Numbered from the stretch's first letter, positions 39,485-53,455 are shown. The stretch: DNA of 64,000 nucleotides from Amycolatopsis sp. FBCC-B4732 (GCF_023008405.1 NZ_CP095376.1:124001-188000), one strand, 5' to 3'. Notes: generated by a model from the letters alone, not told the origin. Numbers and translations: made by a program.

Positions 39485-42400
39485 ATGGCCACAGCACCGG
39501 ACAAGATCGTCGAAGCCCTGCGCGCGTCGCTCAAGGAGAGCGACCGGCTGCGGGAAGTCAACCGACGGCTCGAAGCGGCGGCGGGCGAACCGATCGCCGT
39601 CATCGGGATGAGCTGCCGCTACCCCGGCGGCGCCGGGTCCCCCGAAGCACTGTGGGACCTCGTCGCCCGCGGCGGCGACGCCGTCACCGGCTTCCCGGCC
39701 CGCCGCGGCTGGGACCTCGAAGGGCTCTACGACCCGGACCCGGACGAGCCGGGCAAGGTCTACACCCGCGAAGGCGGCTTCCTGCACGACGCCGACCACT
39801 TCGACCCGGCGTTCTTCGGCATCAGCCCGCGCGACGCCCTCGCCATCGACCCGCAGCAGCGGCTCCTGCTGGAGGTGTCGCACGAGGCGTTCGAGCGGGC
39901 CGGGCTGACCACGGACGCGGTGCGCGGCAGCCGCACCGGCGTGTTCGCCGGCGTGATGTACAACGACTACGCGGGCCGGATGTACCAGGTCCCGGAGGGC
40001 TTCGAGGGCTTGCTCGGCAACGGCAGCGCGGGCAGCGTCGCGTCCGGGCGGCTCGCCTACACCTTCGGGCTCGAAGGGCCGGCGGTCACCGTCGACACGG
40101 CGTGCTCGTCGTCGCTGGTCGCCGTCCACCTGGCCGCGCAGGCTCTGCGCCAGGGTGACTGCAGCCTCGCGCTCGCCGGGGGCGTTGCCGTGATGGCGAC
40201 GCCGTCCGCGCTGATCGAGTTCAGCCGGCAGCGGGCGCTGGCCCCGGACGGCCGCTGCAAGGCGTTCGCGGCCGCCGCCGACGGCACCAGCTGGGCCGAG
40301 GGCGCCGGAGTCCTGCTCCTGGAACGGCTTTCCGACGCCGAGCGCCTCGGCCACCCGATCCTCGCGGTGGTGCGCGGCACCGCGGTGAACCAGGACGGCG
40401 CGTCCAACGGCATGACCGCGCCCAACGGTCTCGCGCAGCAGCGCGTGATCCGCGCGGCGCTGGCCAACGCGGGGCTGGCCGCGTCCGAAGTGGACGCCGT
40501 CGAAGCGCACGGCACCGGAACTTCCCTGGGTGACCCGATCGAAGCCGAGGCGCTGCTGGCGACGTACGGGCAGGACCGGGAGCGGCCGCTGTGGCTGGGG
40601 TCGCTGAAGTCCAACATCGGGCACACGCAGGCCGCCGCCGGGGTCGGCGGGATGATCAAGATGATCCAGGCGATGCGGCACGGCGTGCTGCCTCGCACGT
40701 TGCACGTCGACGCGCCTTCGCCGCACGTGGACTGGGCGTCCGGCGCGGTCGAGCTGCTCACCGAGCCGGTGGAATGGCCGGAGACCGACGTCCGGCGGGC
40801 GGGCGTCTCGTCGTTCGGCGTGAGCGGCACGAACGCCCACGTAATCCTCGAAGCCCGGCCGCGACCCGAGCCCGCCCCCGCCGTGGCGGATCCGGTGGTG
40901 CCGTGGGTCCTTTCGGCTCGCAGTGAGCCGGCGTTGCGTGACCAGGCCCGGAACCTGCTGTCACTTGTGGACGGTGACCCAGCCGCCGTCGGGGCCGCGC
41001 TCGTGCGGACGCGGCAGGTGTACGAGCACCGGGCCGTCGTCGCCGGGGATCTGCGGGCCGGGCTGACCGCGCTGGCCGAGCAGGGTGCCGGCGCCGAAGT
41101 CGCACGCGGGACACGGCGGGCCGTGTTCGTCTTCCCAGGACAGGGTTCGCAGTGGGCCGGGATGGGACAGGAACTCCTTGCGTCCTCACCGGTGTTCGCC
41201 GCGCGGCTGGCCGAATGTGCGGCGGCCCTGAAGCCCTTCGTGGACTGGGACCTGCTCGACGTCCTCGACGGCGACCTCCAGCGCGTGGACGTCGTGCAGC
41301 CCGCGCTCTGGGCCGTCATGGTGTCGCTCGCCGCAGTCTGGCGCTCCCACGGCGTCGAGCCCGCCGCCGTGATCGGGCACTCCCAAGGTGAGATCGCCGC
41401 CGCCGTCGTCGCGGGTGGACTGTCGCTTGAGGACGGTGCGCGCGTGGTCGCGCTGCGGAGCAAGGCGATCCTGCGGCTGTCCGGCCGCGGTGGCATGGTT
41501 TCGCTCACCGTTCCCGTGGCGCGCGCGGAAGAGCTGATCGCGCCGTGGGGCGAGCGGCTGTCGATCGCCGCCGTCAACGGGCCGTCCTCGGTCGTCGTCT
41601 CCGGCGACGCCGCCGCTCTCGACGAACTGCTGGCCCAGGACGTCCCGGCCAAGCGGATCGCCGTCGACTACGCGTCCCACTCCGCCCACGTCGAGGGCAT
41701 CGAAGCCGAGCTCCTCGAAGCGCTGGCCCCGATCCGCCCGCGCACCGGTGACGTCCCGTTCCACTCCACCGTCACCGGCGACCTGCTCGACACCGCCGCG
41801 CTCGACGCCGCCTACTGGTACCGCAACCTGCGCCAGACCGTCCACTTCGACCGAACCGTGCGCGGCTTCGGCGGCAAGCCCGTGTTCGTCGAGTGCAGCC
41901 CGCACCCGGTGCTCGTCCCCGGCCTCGACGACGCGGCGGTCGGCACCCTCCGCCGCGGCGACGGTGGCCGCGCCCGGCTGCTCACGTCGCTCGGCACCGC
42001 TTTCGGCCACGGCGTCGCCGTCGACTGGGCCCGCGAGTTCGACGGCGTCGACGCGACCGGCGTCGAACTGCCGACCTACCCGTTCCAGCGGACGCCGTTC
42101 TGGCTCGACGCCCCGGCCGTCACCGGTGACCTCGCCGGGCTCGGCTCGGCCGGGCACCCGCTGCTCGGCGCGGTCGTCGCGCTCGCCGACGGCGACGGCT
42201 ACCTGTTCACCGGCCGGCTTTCGCCGAAGTCGCACCCGTGGCTGGCCGACCACGTCGTCCGCGGTTCGGTCGTGCTGCCCGGCACGGCGATGCTCGAACT
42301 CGCCGCGCGCGCCGCGCAGGAGACCGGCACCCGGGTCGTCGAGGACCTCGTCCTGGAGACCCCGCTGGTGCTGCCCGAGCAGGGCGCCCTCGAGGTCCAG

Positions 42401-45400
42401 GTCTCGGTCGGCGCGCCCGACGGCACCGGACGCCGCCCGGTCGGCGTGTTCAGCCGGGACGGCGACGACGGCTGGACCCGGCACGCGAGCGGCGTGCTCG
42501 GCGGCCCCGAGCCGGCGGGCACGGACCTGCTGACCTGGCCTCCGACCGGCGCCGACGCTCTCGACGTCGACGGCCTCCACGACCGGTTCGCCGCCCAGGG
42601 CTTCGCCTACGGCCCGGCGTTCCGCGGGCTGCGCGCGGCCTGGCAGCTCGGCGAGGAGCTCTACGCCGAAGTCGCGCTCCCGGCGGACCTTGCCCCCGAG
42701 GCGGCCCGGTTCGGCCTGCACCCGGCGCTGCTCGACGCGGCCCTGCAAGCCGCGGCCCTCGGCGGCGGCGAGCGGGCCATGATGCCCTTCGCGTGGTCCG
42801 GCGCGGTCCTGCACGCCGGCGGCCCGGCCACCCTGCGCGTCCGCATCCGGCCGGCCGGCGACGACGCCGTGGCGCTCGACATCGCCGACGGCACCGGGGT
42901 CGCCGTGGCCACCGTGTCGTCGCTGGTCCTGCGGCCGCTCGCCGCGCAGCAGCTCGTCACCGACTCGCTGTTCCGCCCGGAGTGGACACCGGTCACGGTG
43001 CCGTCCGATGTGGACACCGACTTGACGCTGGTGCCCGTCGCCGGCGATCCGGCCGACGTCGGCGGGAGCGTCCGGCGCGTCCTGGCCGAGGCGCTCCAGG
43101 TGATCCAGGACCACCTGGACGGCGACGGCCGCCTGGTGCTCGTCACCCGGGGCGCGACCACCGGCGAAGACCCCGCGGCCGCCGCCGTCTGGGGCCTGGT
43201 CCGTTCGGTCCGCGCCGAGCACCCCGGCCGGTTCCTGCTCGCGGACACCGACAACGACGACCTCACCCCGCTCCTCGCCGTGCTCGCCGCGGGGGAGGAG
43301 CCCGAAGCCGTCCTGCGCGACGGCGTCGTGCTCGTGCCGCGGCTGGCCCGCGCCGAGCAGCCGGACGCCGAGGCCGCGCCCGCGTTCGACGTCAGCGGCA
43401 CGGTGCTGATCACCGGCGGCACCGGCGCGCTCGGCTCGCTGCTGGCCCGGCACCTCGTCACCGAGTACGGCGCCCGCCACCTGCTGCTGACCAGCCGCAC
43501 CGGTGCGCCCCACCCCGGTCTCGCCGACCTCGACGCGGACGTCCGTGTCGTCGGGTGCGACGTCGCCGACCGCGCGCAGCTCGCCGCGGTCCTCGAAGAC
43601 GAGCAGGTCACCGCCGTCGTGCACGCCGCGGGTGCGCTCGCCGACGGCGTCGTCGAGTCGCTGACCACGGAGGACTTCGAGAAGGTGCTGCGGCCCAAGG
43701 TGGATGCCGCGCTGATCCTGGACGAACTCACCGACGCCCCGACGTTCGTGCTGTTCTCCTCCGCGACCGGCACGCTCGGCAGCGCCGGGCAGGCCGCCTA
43801 CGCCGCCGCGAACGCGGTCCTCGACGCCCTCGCGCGGCGACGGCCGGGCGCGCAGTCGCTGGCCTGGGGCCTGTGGGCGCGCAGCGGCGGCATGACCGGC
43901 GCGATGACCGACCTCGACCGGCGGCGGATGACCCGCGCCGGCTTCCCGCCGCTGGCCGACGAGCAGGGCCTCGCGCTGTTCGACACCGCCCGCACGCTGG
44001 CCGACGCGGTGCTCGTCCCGGTGAAGCTGAACGTCGCCGCGCTGCGCGACCAGCCGGTGCCGCCGGTGCTGCGCAAGCTGGTCCCGGCCCGCGCGGCCGC
44101 GGTCGATCCCGGCCTGCGGTCGAGGCTGGCCGGGCTCGACGAAGCCGGGCGCGAGCGCCTGCTGACCGAGATCGTCCGCACGCAGGTCGCCGTGGTGCTC
44201 GGCCACGCCGACGTGTCCACTGTGGACGTCTCGATGGCGTTCCGGGACCTGGGGTTCGACTCGCTGACCGCGGTCGAGCTGCGCAACCGGCTCTCGGCCG
44301 CGACCGGGCTGCGGCTGCCCGCCGCGCTCGTGTTCGACCACCCGACGCCGGTCGCGCTCGCCGCGTTCCTGCGGACCGAACTCGGCGGGGCCTCGGCCAC
44401 TCGCGAGACGGCGACCGTGGCCGCGTCGGACGAGCCGATCGCGATCGTCGGGATGAGCTGCCGGTTCCCGGGCGGGGTGACCTCGCCGGAAGACCTCTGG
44501 CGGCTGCTGGACGACGGCGTCGACGCCATCGGCGAGTTCCCGGCCGACCGCGGCTGGGACGTCGAAGGGCTCTACGACCCCGAGCCGAAGCCCGGCAAGA
44601 CCTACGTCCGCGCGGGCGGGTTCCTCGACGGCGCCGCGGACTTCGACCCCGGCTTCTTCGGCATCTCGCCGCGGGAGGCCCTCGCCATGGACCCGCAGCA
44701 CCGCCTGCTGCTGGAGGCGGCGTGGGAGGCGTTCGAGCGGGCCGGCCTCGACCCCGGCACGCTGCGCGGGAGCCGGACCGGCGTGTTCGCCGGGCTGATG
44801 TACCACGACTACGGCCCCCGCCTGTCCGACGGCCCGGACGACGTCGAGGGCTTCCTCGGCGTGGGCAACTCCGGCAGCGTCGCCTCGGGCCGGATCGCCT
44901 ACACGTTCGGCCTCGAAGGCCCGGCGGTCACGGTCGACACGGCGTGCTCGTCGTCGCTGGTCGGCCTGCACCTGGCCGTCCAGTCGCTGCGCTCGGGCGA
45001 GTGCACGATGGCGCTGGCGGGCGGCGCGACGGTGATGGCCACCCCCGGCACGTTCGTCGAGTTCTCGCACCAGCGCGGCCTTTCGCGCGACGGGCGCTGC
45101 AAGGCGTTCTCGGCCGACGCGGACGGCGCCGGCTGGGCCGAAGGCGTCGGCATGCTCCTGGTGGAACGGCTTTCCGACGCGCGGCGGCTCGGGCACCCCG
45201 TGCTCGCCGTGGTCCGCGGGACCGCGACGAACTCCGACGGCGCGTCCAACGGCCTCACCGCGCCCAACGGCCCGTCGCAGCAGCGGGTGATCCGCGCCGC
45301 GCTGGCGAACGCCGGGCTGCGGCCGTCCGATGTGGACGTCGTCGAGGCGCACGGGACCGGGACGTCGCTGGGCGACCCGATCGAGGCGGACGCGCTGCTG

Positions 45401-48400
45401 GCGACCTACGGCCAGGACCGTGCGCACCCGTTGCTGCTCGGCTCGGTGAAGTCGAACATCGGGCACACGCAGGCCGCCGCCGGGGTCGCCGGCGTCGTCA
45501 AGATGGTGCTCGCGCTCGGTCACGACACCGTGCCGCGCACCCTGCACGCCGCGACGCCGACCCCGCACGTGGACTGGTCGTCCGGCGCGATCCGGCTGCT
45601 CTCGGCGCCCGAGCCGTGGCCGTCGACGGGCCGGCCGCGGCGGGCGGCGGTCTCGTCGTTCGGGATCAGCGGGACCAACGCGCACGTGATCCTCGAAGCG
45701 GCTCCCGCGGTGGAGCCGATCGCGGTCGAGCGGGTGGTGCCGCCGGTGGTGCCGTGGGTGTTCTCGGCCCGGAGCGCGGAAGCTCTGCAAGCTCAGGTGG
45801 GTTCGCTGAGCGGCGATCTGCTGGACGTCGGGTTCTCGCTGGTCACCACCCGGGCGCTGTTCGAGCACCGCGCGGTCGTCCTCGACGGCGACGCGGACCG
45901 AACGATCACCGGCGTGGCCCGGCCGGGGCGCCGGGTGGCGTTCGTCTTCCCCGGCCAGGGTTCGCAGTGGACCGGGATGGGCCGGGAGCTGCTCGGCTCG
46001 TCGCCGGTGTTCGCCGCACGGATGGCCGAATGCGCGGCGGCACTGGAACCCTTCGTGGATTGGAAGCTCCTCGAAGCGCTCGACGGTGACCTGGAGCGGG
46101 TCGACGTCGTGCAGCCGGTGCTGTGGGCCGTCATGGTGTCGCTGGCGGAGGTGTGGCGTTCGTACGGCGTCGAACCCGATGCCGTCGTCGGGCATTCGCA
46201 GGGTGAGATCGCGGCCGCGGTGGTCGCAGGTGGACTGTCCCTTGAGGACGGCGCGCGAGTGGTCGCGTTGCGGAGCAAGGCGATCCTGCGGTTGTCGGGG
46301 CTGGGCGGCATGGTGTCGCTGGCCGCGCCGGTCGAGCGGGTGCGGGAGCTGATCGCGCCGTGGGGTGCGCGGATTTCGGTGGCGGCGGTGAACGGCCCGT
46401 CGTCGGTCGTGGTCTCGGGTGAGGCCGCGGCGCTGGACGAGCTGCCGGCGTCGGTGGACGTCCGGGCGCGCCGGATCGCCGTCGACTACGCGTCCCACTC
46501 GGCGCAGGTCGAGTTGCTGGCCGACGAGCTGGCGTCGGTGCTGGCCGAGGTGACCCCCCGGTCGGCGCGGATCCCGTTCGTCTCCGCGGTGACGGGCGAG
46601 GTGCTCGACACGGCCGCGCTGGACGCCGGCTACTGGTACCGCAACCTGCGTGAACCGGTCCGGTTCGACCGGGCGATCGGAGGGTTGCTGGAGTCGGGGC
46701 ACACCGCGTTCGTCGAGTGCAGCGCGCACCCGGTGCTGACGGCGGGTGTCGAGGAGACGGCCGACGCTGCGGGCCGCGAGGTCGTGGCGACGGGCACCCT
46801 GCGCCGTGCCGACGGCGGGCCCGGCCGGCTCACGCGGTCACTGGCGGAGGCGTTCGTGGCCGGCGTCCCGGTCGACTGGACGGTGGCGTTCCGCGGGACC
46901 GGCGCGGCCCGGGTCGAGCTGCCCACGTATCCGTTCCGGCACCGGCGGTTCTGGCCGAGCGACCCGGAACCGCGCACGGCGAACCCGGTCGACGACCGGT
47001 TCTGGGACGCGCTGGAGCGCGCGGACCTGGGCGCACTCGGCGTCGACGAGGAACAGCGTGCGGCCCTGGATTCGGTGCTGCCGGTCCTGTCGTCCTGGCG
47101 GCGGCGCAGCCAGGAAAAGTCCACTGTGGACGGCTGGCGCTACCGTGTCACCTGGCGGCCGCTGAAGCCCGCCGCGGCCCAGCTGAGCGGCCGCTGGCTG
47201 CTCGTGGTTCCCGAAGGCGGCACCGATTCACTCGAAACGTCGCTCGCCGCGCGCGGGGCGGAGGTCAGCCGGCTGACGGTGGACCCGGCCGCCGACCGCC
47301 CGGCGCTGGCCGCGCTGCTGGCCGGACACGAGGACGTCGACGGCGTCGTCTCGCTGCTCGCCGCCGCGCCCGGCCGGCACCCGGCGTACCCGGCCGTCCC
47401 GCTGGCGCACGCCGCCACCGTCACCCTCGTCCAGGCACTCGGGGACGCGGGTGTCGAAGCACCGCTCTGGGTGCTCACCCGGGGTGCGCTGAGCACCGGC
47501 CCGGCCGACCCCGTCGAAGATCCCGAGCAGGCCCTCGTCTGGGGCCTCGGCCCGGTCGTCGGCCAGGAGCACCCCGCGCGCTGGGGTGGCCTGATCGACC
47601 TGCCCGCCACGGGGGACGTCGCCGACCAGGTCGCCGCGGTGCTGGCGGCGCCGGGCGGCGAAGACCAGCTCGCGGTCCGGGCCTCCGGTGTGCTCGCCCG
47701 GCGGCTGGCGCACGCCACCGGCGGTGGCACCGCGAAGGCGTGGCGGCCCCGGGGAACCGTGCTCGTCACCGGCGGCACCGGGGCCCTCGGCGCGCACGTC
47801 GCCCGGTGGCTCGCCCGCGGCGGGGCCGAGCACGTCATCCTCACCGGACGCCGGGGTCTCGACGCGCCCGGCGCCCCCGAGCTGGTGGCCGAACTGGAAG
47901 AACGCTGCCGCGTCAGCGTGTCCACTGTGGACCTCGCCGACCGCGCGGCGCTCGCGGCGCTGCTGGACGGCGTCCCGCTGACCGCCGTCGTGCACACCGC
48001 CGCCGCGCTCGACGACGCGCTCCTCGAGCAGCTCACCCTCGAGCAGGTCGAGCACGTCCTGCGGGTCAAGGCCGAAGCGGCGGTCAACCTCCACGAGCTG
48101 ACCCACGACCTCGACGCGTTCGTGCTGTTCTCCTCCTTCGGCGGCATGTTCGGCGCCGCGGGTCAGGGCAACTACGCCCCCGGCAACGCCTTCGTCGACG
48201 CCCTCGCGCGCCGGCGGCGGGCCGAAGGGCTGCCCGCGACCGCCGTCGTCTGGGGGCACTGGGCCGCGGGCGGCATGGCCACCGGCGCCGTCGAGGAGCG
48301 CATGCTCTCCCGCGGGGTCCCGGCGATGGACCCGGACCTGGCGATCGCGGCTCTGCAGCGCGTGCTCGACCACGACGAGACCAGCGCGGTCGTCGTCGAC

Positions 48401-51400
48401 ATCGACTGGGCCCGCGTCGTCGCCGTGTCCGGGACGCCGAGCCCGCTGTTTCGCGAGATCCCCGAGGTCCGGCGGCTCGTCGCCGAGGCCGCCCCGGAAG
48501 CGGCGACCGACTTCCTCGGGGTCGTCCGCGCGCAGGTCGCGGCCGTGCTCGGCTACGACTCCGGCGCCGACGTCGACGCCGACCGGGCGTTCCGCGACCT
48601 CGGTTTCGACTCGGTCACCGCCATCGAGCTGCGCAACCGCCTCCAGGCGGCCACCGGACGGCGGCTGCCCGCGACGCTCGTTTTCGACTACCCGAACCCC
48701 GAAGCGCTGGCCCGGCACCTCGGCGGCGAGCAGGAGACCGCCGCCTCCGTCACCACGGCGAGGACCGACGAGCCCATCGCGATCGTCGCCATGAGCTGCC
48801 GGTTCCCCGGGGGCGTCGGCTCGCCCGACGACCTGTGGCGGATGCTCGACGCGGGCGGCGAGGGCATCTCCGGGTTCCCCGCCGACCGCGGCTGGGACCT
48901 CGGCGGCCTCTTCGACCCGGACCCGGACGCCCCCGGCAAGACCTACGTCCGGGAAGGCGGTTTCCTCGACGGCGTCGCGGACTTCGACCCCGCGTTCTTC
49001 GGGATCAGCCCCCGCGAAGCCCTTGCGATGGACCCGCAGCAGCGGCTGCTCCTGGAGGCGTCGTGGGAGGCGTTCGAAAGCGCCGGCATCACCCCGGCCA
49101 CCCTGCGCGGCAGCCGGACCGGCGTCTTCGTCGGAGCGAGCACGTCGTCCTACGGCGCCAACCTGGCCGAACCGCCGGAAGGCACCGAAGGGCACCTGCT
49201 CACCGGTACCTCGATGAGCGTCACCGCCGGCCGGCTCGCCTACACCTACGGCACCGAAGGCCCGGCCGTCACGCTCGACACGGCGTGCTCGTCGTCGCTG
49301 GTCGCGCTGCACATGGCCGGGCAGTCCCTGCGCAGCGGGGAAAGCGAGCTGGCGATCGCCGGCGGCGTGACCGTGATGGCGTCGCCGGCGCCGTTCGTGC
49401 TGTTCAGCCGTCAGCGCGGGCTCGCGAAGGACGGCCGCTGCAAGGCGTTCTCCGCCGACGCGGACGGGATGGGCATGGCCGAGGGCATCGGCATGGTCGT
49501 CCTGGAACGGCTTTCCGACGCCCAGCGCAACGGCCACCCGGTGCTCGCGGTCATCCGCGGTTCGGCGGTCAACTCCGACGGCGCGTCGAACGGCCTCACC
49601 GCGCCGAACGGCCCGTCGCAGCAACGGGTGATCCGGCAGGCGCTCAGTGTTGCCGGCCTGCAGCCGTCCGATGTGGACGCCGTCGAAGCGCACGGCACCG
49701 GTACGTCGCTGGGTGACCCGATCGAGGCGCAGGCCCTGCTGGCCACCTACGGCCAGGACCGTGCCGAGCCGTTGTGGCTGGGCAGCGTCAAGTCGAACAT
49801 CGGGCACACGCAGGCCGCGTCCGGGGTCGCGGGCGTGATCAAGATGGTCATGGCCCTGCGCCACGGCGTCCTGCCGCGCACGCTGCACGCCGCCGAGCGC
49901 TCGACGCACATCGACTGGACGGCGGGCTCGGTCGAGCTGCTCACCGAGCCGCGGCCGTGGGAACCGGGCGACAAGCCGCGCCGCGCCGGGGTTTCCTCCT
50001 TCGGCGTCAGTGGTACCAACGCGCACCTGATCCTGGAGCAGGCGCCCGGAACGACGCCGGCCGAGCCCGTGACGCCGCCCGCGGTCCCGTGGGTGCTCTC
50101 GGCTCGCACCGCCGATGCGTTGCGGGAACAGGCCGCCAACCTGCTGTCGCGAGTGGACGCCGCGCACCCGGCCGACGTCGGGTTCTCGCTGGCGACCACG
50201 CGGTCCGAGTTCGCGCACCGGGCCGTCGTCGTCGGCCGGGACGCCGCCGAACTGCGGGACCGGCTGGGGAAGCTGGCCGGGCCCGGCGTCGCGGAAGGCG
50301 TGGCCGGGACACCCGGCAAGGTCGTGTTCGTCTTCCCCGGCCAGGGTTCGCAATGGACCGGCATGGCCGCCGAACTGCTGGACGCCTCCCCGGTGTTCGC
50401 CGCGCGGATGGCCGAGTGCGCGGCGGCGCTGACGTCCTATGTGGACTTCCCGGTGCTCGACGTCGTCCGGGCGGGCGAGCCGATCGAGCAGGTGGACGTC
50501 GTGCAGCCGGTGCTGTGGGCGATCCTCGTGTCGCTCGCCGCCGTCTGGGAGTCGCTCGGCGTCCGGCCCGACGCCGTGCTCGGGCACAGCCAGGGCGAGA
50601 TCGCCGCGGCCGTGGTCGCCGGGGGACTGTCCCTCGAGGACGGTGCCCGGGTGGTCGCCCTGCGCAGCCAGGCCATCCGTGAGATCGCCGGCCGGGGCGG
50701 GATGGTCTCGGTCGCGCTCGGCGCCGACGCCGTGCGTGCCCGGCTGGCGGACTACGCGGACCTCTCGGTCGCGGCGGTGAACGGGCCCGGTGCGGTCGTG
50801 GTGTCCGGAGGTGCGGCCGAGCTGACCCGCTTCCACGACACCTGCGCCGCCGACGGGGTGCACGTCCGGCGGATCCCGGTGGACTACGCCTCGCACTCGG
50901 CCCACGTGTCCCGCATCGAGGACCGGCTGGCCGGGCTGCTGGCCCCGGTGCGCCCGGTGCCCGGCCGGGTACCGTTCTGCTCGACGGTGACCGGCGAGCC
51001 GGTCGACACCGCCACGCTCGACGCGTCCTACTGGTACCGCAACCTGCGTCAGACCGTGGAGTTCGAGCAGGCCACGCAAGCGCTGCTGGAGTCCGGGCAC
51101 GGCGTGTTCGTCGAGTGCAGCCCGCACCCGGTGCTGACGATGGCGATCGGCGGGACGGCCGAACGCGCCGGACGCCCGGTCGTCACCGGTGGCACCCTCC
51201 GGCGGGACGCCGGCGGCGCCGACCGGGTCCTGCTGTCCGCCGGCGAGTTGTACGTCCAGGGGGTGCCGGTCGACTGGGCCGGCGTCTTCCCCGGGGCCGG
51301 GCGCGTCGAGCTGCCGGTGTACCCGTTCCAGCACCAGCGGTTCTGGCTGGACTTCCAGCTGCCCGCGGCGGCGAAGGCGGAAGACGCCGGATTCTGGTCC

Positions 51401-53431
51401 GCGGTGGACGCGGGCGACCCGGCCGGGCTGGCCGCGGTCCTCGGCGCCGACTCCGAAGCGGTGGCGTCGGTGCTGCCCGCGCTGGCGCGCTGGCGGGCCG
51501 ACCGCGCCGAAGAGTCCGCTGTGGACTCGATGCGCTACACCGTCGAGTGGGAGCCGGCCGCCGAACCGGTCGCGGGCGAGCCGGGCCGCTGGCTGGTCGT
51601 CACCGCGGACGGCGGCGACCCGCTCCTCGCGGAATTCACCCGCCACGGCCACGAAGTCGTGGTCGCCGGGCCGGCCGGTGAACTCGCCGGCGAGTTCACC
51701 GGCGTCGTCTCGCTGCTCGCCGCCGACCGCTCCGAACTGCGGCCCGGCGTCACGGCGGGGCTCGTCGCGAACCTCGTGCTGTCCCAGAAGCTGACCGAGG
51801 CCGGGATCACCGCACCGCTGTGGTGCGTGACCCGCGGGGCCGTGCGCGTCACGACGGCGGACCTCCCGCCGGACCCGGTGCAGGCCCAGACCTGGGGCTT
51901 CGGGCGCGTGCTCGGCCTCGAACAGCCGCAGCGCTGGGGCGGTCTGGTCGACCTGCCCGCCGACGCGGACGACGCCGCTCTCGGGCGCTGCCTCGCCACC
52001 ATCACCGGCGGCGGCCCGGAAGACCAGATCGCCGTCCGCGCCGACGGCGTCTTCGGCAGGCGGCTGGTCCGCGCGGTCAAGCCGGCCACCGCGCCCGCGC
52101 CGTGGCGGCCGCGCGGCACCGTCCTGGTCACCGGCGCGACCGGCGCGCTCGGCCCGGTGATCGCCCGCAAGCTCGCCGCGGACGGCGCCGAGCACCTGGT
52201 GCTCACCAGCCGCCGGGGCAGCGCGGCGACCGGGATGGCCGAGCTGGCCGCGGAACTCACCGAGGCCGGTGTCGGCGTGACCGTCGCGGCCTGCGACGTC
52301 GCCGACCGGGACGCGCTGGCGACGCTGGTCGAGAAGACCGAGGCCGACCACGGGCCGATCCGGTCGGTGGTGCACGCCGCCGCGCTGATCCGGCTCACCG
52401 CGCTGGCCGAGTCCACTGTGGACGAGTTCGCCGACGTCCTCGCGGCGAAGGTCGCCGGGGCCGCGCACCTCGACGAACTCTTCGCCGGCCGCGACCTCGA
52501 CGCCTTCGTGCTCTTCTCCTCGATCGCCGGGGTGTGGGGCAGCGGGGACCACGGTGCGTACGCGGCGGGGTCGGCCTACCTCGACGCGCTCGCCGAGCGG
52601 CGGCGGGCGGACGGCGGCACGGCGACGTCGATCGCCTGGGGCGTGTGGGACGCCCGGCACGTGCTCGACGACGGCGTCGTGGTCGAGGACCTGATGGACC
52701 TCAACCCCGAGTGGCACGGCCTGTCCCCGATGGCGACGGCGGCCGGCATGCGCGGGATGCAGCGGGCGCTCGACCTCGGCGACACCTTCGTCGCGGTCGC
52801 CGACGTCGACTGGGCGCGGTTCACCGCCGCGTTCACCTCGGCGCGGCCGAGCCCGCTGCTCGGCGGGATCGAGGACGTCCGGCGCATCCTCGCCGCCGAA
52901 GCGGAGGCCGACGCCGCCGCTATCGGGACGATGGAAGCGTTTCGGGAGCGGCTGCTGGCAATGTCGGTCGTCGAGCGGCAACGGACCGTGCTGGAGCTGG
53001 TCCGGGGCATGGCGGCGACCGTGCTCGGGCACGATTCGCCGTCGGCGCTCGACCCGGCCCAAGCGTTCCAGGAGCTCGGGTTCGACTCGCTCACCGCGGT
53101 CGACCTGCGCAACCGGCTCGCGACGGCCACCGGGCTGCGGCTGCCCGCCACGCTCGTCTTCGACCACCCGAGCGCACAGGCCCTCGCCGCGCACGTCCTC
53201 GCCGAGCTCCTGCCCGGCGACGCGGGCGCGGGCCTGGCCGAGCTCGACCGGCTGGAGGCGGCGCTCTCCGGCGGTGTCGCCGACGGCCCGGCGCGCACGG
53301 AGCTGGCGCTGCGGCTGACGACGCTGCTGAGCCGGCTGACCACCGCCGAACCGGCGCCCGGGGACCGCGACCTCGGTGCGGCGACCGACGACGAGCTGTT
53401 CGACGTCCTCGACGGCCTGCGCACCCCCTGA
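39485..53431 (+). CDS. Type I PKS, three modules: KS-AT(mmal)-DH-KR-ACP, KS-AT(mmal)-KR-ACP, KS-AT(mmal)-KR-ACP (window modules 10-12)
   Basis: The product is 4648 residues from ATG 39485. The N-terminal helix ([19 protein letters not shown]) is of another docking type than those of the other seven proteins and should pair with the unusual tail of the preceding protein. All three ATs carry GHSQGE and YASH, predicting three methylmalonyl units in a row. Module 10 should give a methyl-substituted double bond that extends the triene. Module 11 gives a B-type hydroxyl. Module 12 has an A2-type KR, which would set a hydroxyl of opposite sense and an inverted methyl. The C-terminal tail [14 protein letters not shown] is nearly the same as that of the next protein. 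Confidence 0.96.
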   Translation: MATAPDKIVEALRASLKESDRLREVNRRLEAAAGEPIAVIGMSCRYPGGAGSPEALWDLVARGGDAVTGFPARRGWDLEGLYDPDPDEPGKVYTREGGFLHDADHFDPAFFGISPRDALAIDPQQRLLLEVSHEAFERAGLTTDAVRGSRTGVFAGVMYNDYAGRMYQVPEGFEGLLGNGSAGSVASGRLAYTFGLEGPAVTVDTACSSSLVAVHLAAQALRQGDCSLALAGGVAVMATPSALIEFSRQRALAPDGRCKAFAAAADGTSWAEGAGVLLLERLSDAERLGHPILAVVRGTAVNQDGASNGMTAPNGLAQQRVIRAALANAGLAASEVDAVEAHGTGTSLGDPIEAEALLATYGQDRERPLWLGSLKSNIGHTQAAAGVGGMIKMIQAMRHGVLPRTLHVDAPSPHVDWASGAVELLTEPVEWPETDVRRAGVSSFGVSGTNAHVILEARPRPEPAPAVADPVVPWVLSARSEPALRDQARNLLSLVDGDPAAVGAALVRTRQVYEHRAVVAGDLRAGLTALAEQGAGAEVARGTRRAVFVFPGQGSQWAGMGQELLASSPVFAARLAECAAALKPFVDWDLLDVLDGDLQRVDVVQPALWAVMVSLAAVWRSHGVEPAAVIGHSQGEIAAAVVAGGLSLEDGARVVALRSKAILRLSGRGGMVSLTVPVARAEELIAPWGERLSIAAVNGPSSVVVSGDAAALDELLAQDVPAKRIAVDYASHSAHVEGIEAELLEALAPIRPRTGDVPFHSTVTGDLLDTAALDAAYWYRNLRQTVHFDRTVRGFGGKPVFVECSPHPVLVPGLDDAAVGTLRRGDGGRARLLTSLGTAFGHGVAVDWAREFDGVDATGVELPTYPFQRTPFWLDAPAVTGDLAGLGSAGHPLLGAVVALADGDGYLFTGRLSPKSHPWLADHVVRGSVVLPGTAMLELAARAAQETGTRVVEDLVLETPLVLPEQGALEVQVSVGAPDGTGRRPVGVFSRDGDDGWTRHASGVLGGPEPAGTDLLTWPPTGADALDVDGLHDRFAAQGFAYGPAFRGLRAAWQLGEELYAEVALPADLAPEAARFGLHPALLDAALQAAALGGGERAMMPFAWSGAVLHAGGPATLRVRIRPAGDDAVALDIADGTGVAVATVSSLVLRPLAAQQLVTDSLFRPEWTPVTVPSDVDTDLTLVPVAGDPADVGGSVRRVLAEALQVIQDHLDGDGRLVLVTRGATTGEDPAAAAVWGLVRSVRAEHPGRFLLADTDNDDLTPLLAVLAAGEEPEAVLRDGVVLVPRLARAEQPDAEAAPAFDVSGTVLITGGTGALGSLLARHLVTEYGARHLLLTSRTGAPHPGLADLDADVRVVGCDVADRAQLAAVLEDEQVTAVVHAAGALADGVVESLTTEDFEKVLRPKVDAALILDELTDAPTFVLFSSATGTLGSAGQAAYAAANAVLDALARRRPGAQSLAWGLWARSGGMTGAMTDLDRRRMTRAGFPPLADEQGLALFDTARTLADAVLVPVKLNVAALRDQPVPPVLRKLVPARAAAVDPGLRSRLAGLDEAGRERLLTEIVRTQVAVVLGHADVSTVDVSMAFRDLGFDSLTAVELRNRLSAATGLRLPAALVFDHPTPVALAAFLRTELGGASATRETATVAASDEPIAIVGMSCRFPGGVTSPEDLWRLLDDGVDAIGEFPADRGWDVEGLYDPEPKPGKTYVRAGGFLDGAADFDPGFFGISPREALAMDPQHRLLLEAAWEAFERAGLDPGTLRGSRTGVFAGLMYHDYGPRLSDGPDDVEGFLGVGNSGSVASGRIAYTFGLEGPAVTVDTACSSSLVGLHLAVQSLRSGECTMALAGGATVMATPGTFVEFSHQRGLSRDGRCKAFSADADGAGWAEGVGMLLVERLSDARRLGHPVLAVVRGTATNSDGASNGLTAPNGPSQQRVIRAALANAGLRPSDVDVVEAHGTGTSLGDPIEADALLATYGQDRAHPLLLGSVKSNIGHTQAAAGVAGVVKMVLALGHDTVPRTLHAATPTPHVDWSSGAIRLLSAPEPWPSTGRPRRAAVSSFGISGTNAHVILEAAPAVEPIAVERVVPPVVPWVFSARSAEALQAQVGSLSGDLLDVGFSLVTTRALFEHRAVVLDGDADRTITGVARPGRRVAFVFPGQGSQWTGMGRELLGSSPVFAARMAECAAALEPFVDWKLLEALDGDLERVDVVQPVLWAVMVSLAEVWRSYGVEPDAVVGHSQGEIAAAVVAGGLSLEDGARVVALRSKAILRLSGLGGMVSLAAPVERVRELIAPWGARISVAAVNGPSSVVVSGEAAALDELPASVDVRARRIAVDYASHSAQVELLADELASVLAEVTPRSARIPFVSAVTGEVLDTAALDAGYWYRNLREPVRFDRAIGGLLESGHTAFVECSAHPVLTAGVEETADAAGREVVATGTLRRADGGPGRLTRSLAEAFVAGVPVDWTVAFRGTGAARVELPTYPFRHRRFWPSDPEPRTANPVDDRFWDALERADLGALGVDEEQRAALDSVLPVLSSWRRRSQEKSTVDGWRYRVTWRPLKPAAAQLSGRWLLVVPEGGTDSLETSLAARGAEVSRLTVDPAADRPALAALLAGHEDVDGVVSLLAAAPGRHPAYPAVPLAHAATVTLVQALGDAGVEAPLWVLTRGALSTGPADPVEDPEQALVWGLGPVVGQEHPARWGGLIDLPATGDVADQVAAVLAAPGGEDQLAVRASGVLARRLAHATGGGTAKAWRPRGTVLVTGGTGALGAHVARWLARGGAEHVILTGRRGLDAPGAPELVAELEERCRVSVSTVDLADRAALAALLDGVPLTAVVHTAAALDDALLEQLTLEQVEHVLRVKAEAAVNLHELTHDLDAFVLFSSFGGMFGAAGQGNYAPGNAFVDALARRRRAEGLPATAVVWGHWAAGGMATGAVEERMLSRGVPAMDPDLAIAALQRVLDHDETSAVVVDIDWARVVAVSGTPSPLFREIPEVRRLVAEAAPEAATDFLGVVRAQVAAVLGYDSGADVDADRAFRDLGFDSVTAIELRNRLQAATGRRLPATLVFDYPNPEALARHLGGEQETAASVTTARTDEPIAIVAMSCRFPGGVGSPDDLWRMLDAGGEGISGFPADRGWDLGGLFDPDPDAPGKTYVREGGFLDGVADFDPAFFGISPREALAMDPQQRLLLEASWEAFESAGITPATLRGSRTGVFVGASTSSYGANLAEPPEGTEGHLLTGTSMSVTAGRLAYTYGTEGPAVTLDTACSSSLVALHMAGQSLRSGESELAIAGGVTVMASPAPFVLFSRQRGLAKDGRCKAFSADADGMGMAEGIGMVVLERLSDAQRNGHPVLAVIRGSAVNSDGASNGLTAPNGPSQQRVIRQALSVAGLQPSDVDAVEAHGTGTSLGDPIEAQALLATYGQDRAEPLWLGSVKSNIGHTQAASGVAGVIKMVMALRHGVLPRTLHAAERSTHIDWTAGSVELLTEPRPWEPGDKPRRAGVSSFGVSGTNAHLILEQAPGTTPAEPVTPPAVPWVLSARTADALREQAANLLSRVDAAHPADVGFSLATTRSEFAHRAVVVGRDAAELRDRLGKLAGPGVAEGVAGTPGKVVFVFPGQGSQWTGMAAELLDASPVFAARMAECAAALTSYVDFPVLDVVRAGEPIEQVDVVQPVLWAILVSLAAVWESLGVRPDAVLGHSQGEIAAAVVAGGLSLEDGARVVALRSQAIREIAGRGGMVSVALGADAVRARLADYADLSVAAVNGPGAVVVSGGAAELTRFHDTCAADGVHVRRIPVDYASHSAHVSRIEDRLAGLLAPVRPVPGRVPFCSTVTGEPVDTATLDASYWYRNLRQTVEFEQATQALLESGHGVFVECSPHPVLTMAIGGTAERAGRPVVTGGTLRRDAGGADRVLLSAGELYVQGVPVDWAGVFPGAGRVELPVYPFQHQRFWLDFQLPAAAKAEDAGFWSAVDAGDPAGLAAVLGADSEAVASVLPALARWRADRAEESAVDSMRYTVEWEPAAEPVAGEPGRWLVVTADGGDPLLAEFTRHGHEVVVAGPAGELAGEFTGVVSLLAADRSELRPGVTAGLVANLVLSQKLTEAGITAPLWCVTRGAVRVTTADLPPDPVQAQTWGFGRVLGLEQPQRWGGLVDLPADADDAALGRCLATITGGGPEDQIAVRADGVFGRRLVRAVKPATAPAPWRPRGTVLVTGATGALGPVIARKLAADGAEHLVLTSRRGSAATGMAELAAELTEAGVGVTVAACDVADRDALATLVEKTEADHGPIRSVVHAAALIRLTALAESTVDEFADVLAAKVAGAAHLDELFAGRDLDAFVLFSSIAGVWGSGDHGAYAAGSAYLDALAERRRADGGTATSIAWGVWDARHVLDDGVVVEDLMDLNPEWHGLSPMATAAGMRGMQRALDLGDTFVAVADVDWARFTAAFTSARPSPLLGGIEDVRRILAAEAEADAAAIGTMEAFRERLLAMSVVERQRTVLELVRGMAATVLGHDSPSALDPAQAFQELGFDSLTAVDLRNRLATATGLRLPATLVFDHPSAQALAAHVLAELLPGDAGAGLAELDRLEAALSGGVADGPARTELALRLTTLLSRLTTAEPAPGDRDLGAATDDELFDVLDGLRTP
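39587..44393 (+). other. Window module 10: KS-AT(methylmalonyl)-DH-KR-ACP
   Basis: The KS Cys is 207. The AT Ser is 633 in GHSQGE, with YASH at 729, which predicts methylmalonyl. The DH His 923 is in [10 protein letters not shown] (intact), with DAALQ downstream. The KR loop is near 1305, ALADGV reads as B-type, and the catalytic Tyr is 1439. The KR region before SLAWG is a few residues shorter than in its neighbours. The ACP Ser is 1593 (GFDSL). Confidence 0.93.
44432..48731 (+). other. Window module 11: KS-AT(methylmalonyl)-KR(B-type)-ACP
   Basis: The KS Cys is 1821. The AT Ser is 2238 in GHSQGE, with YASH at 2335, which predicts methylmalonyl. The KR loop is near 2758, LDD is present (AALDDAL) and the catalytic Tyr is 2897, followed by APGN. 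The ACP Ser is 3043 in [10 protein letters not shown]. The AT is a near copy of the module 5 AT. Confidence 0.93.
48770..53215 (+). other. Window module 12: KS-AT(methylmalonyl)-KR(A2-type)-ACP
   Basis: The KS Cys is 3268; nearby residues ([17 protein letters not shown]) differ from the other KSs. The AT Ser is 3702 in GHSQGE, with YASH at 3801, which predicts methylmalonyl. The KR loop GATGALG is near 4211. The catalytic Tyr is 4359; Trp4351 (Tyr-8) and His4356 (Tyr-3) give the A2 signature, and no LDD is present. The residue four after the Tyr is Ser4363 instead of Asn. The ACP Ser is 4535 (GFDSL). Confidence 0.9.
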
Positions 53432-53443
53432 CCTTTCGCACCT

Positions 53444-53448
53444 AGGAG
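53444..53448 (+). promoter_or_regulatory. Ribosome binding site for the gene at 53456
   Basis: AGGAG lies 7 bases before ATG 53456 in the 24-bp gap, a near-ideal spacing. It supports independent initiation of this gene. Confidence 0.8.
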
Positions 53449-53455
53449 CACCACG

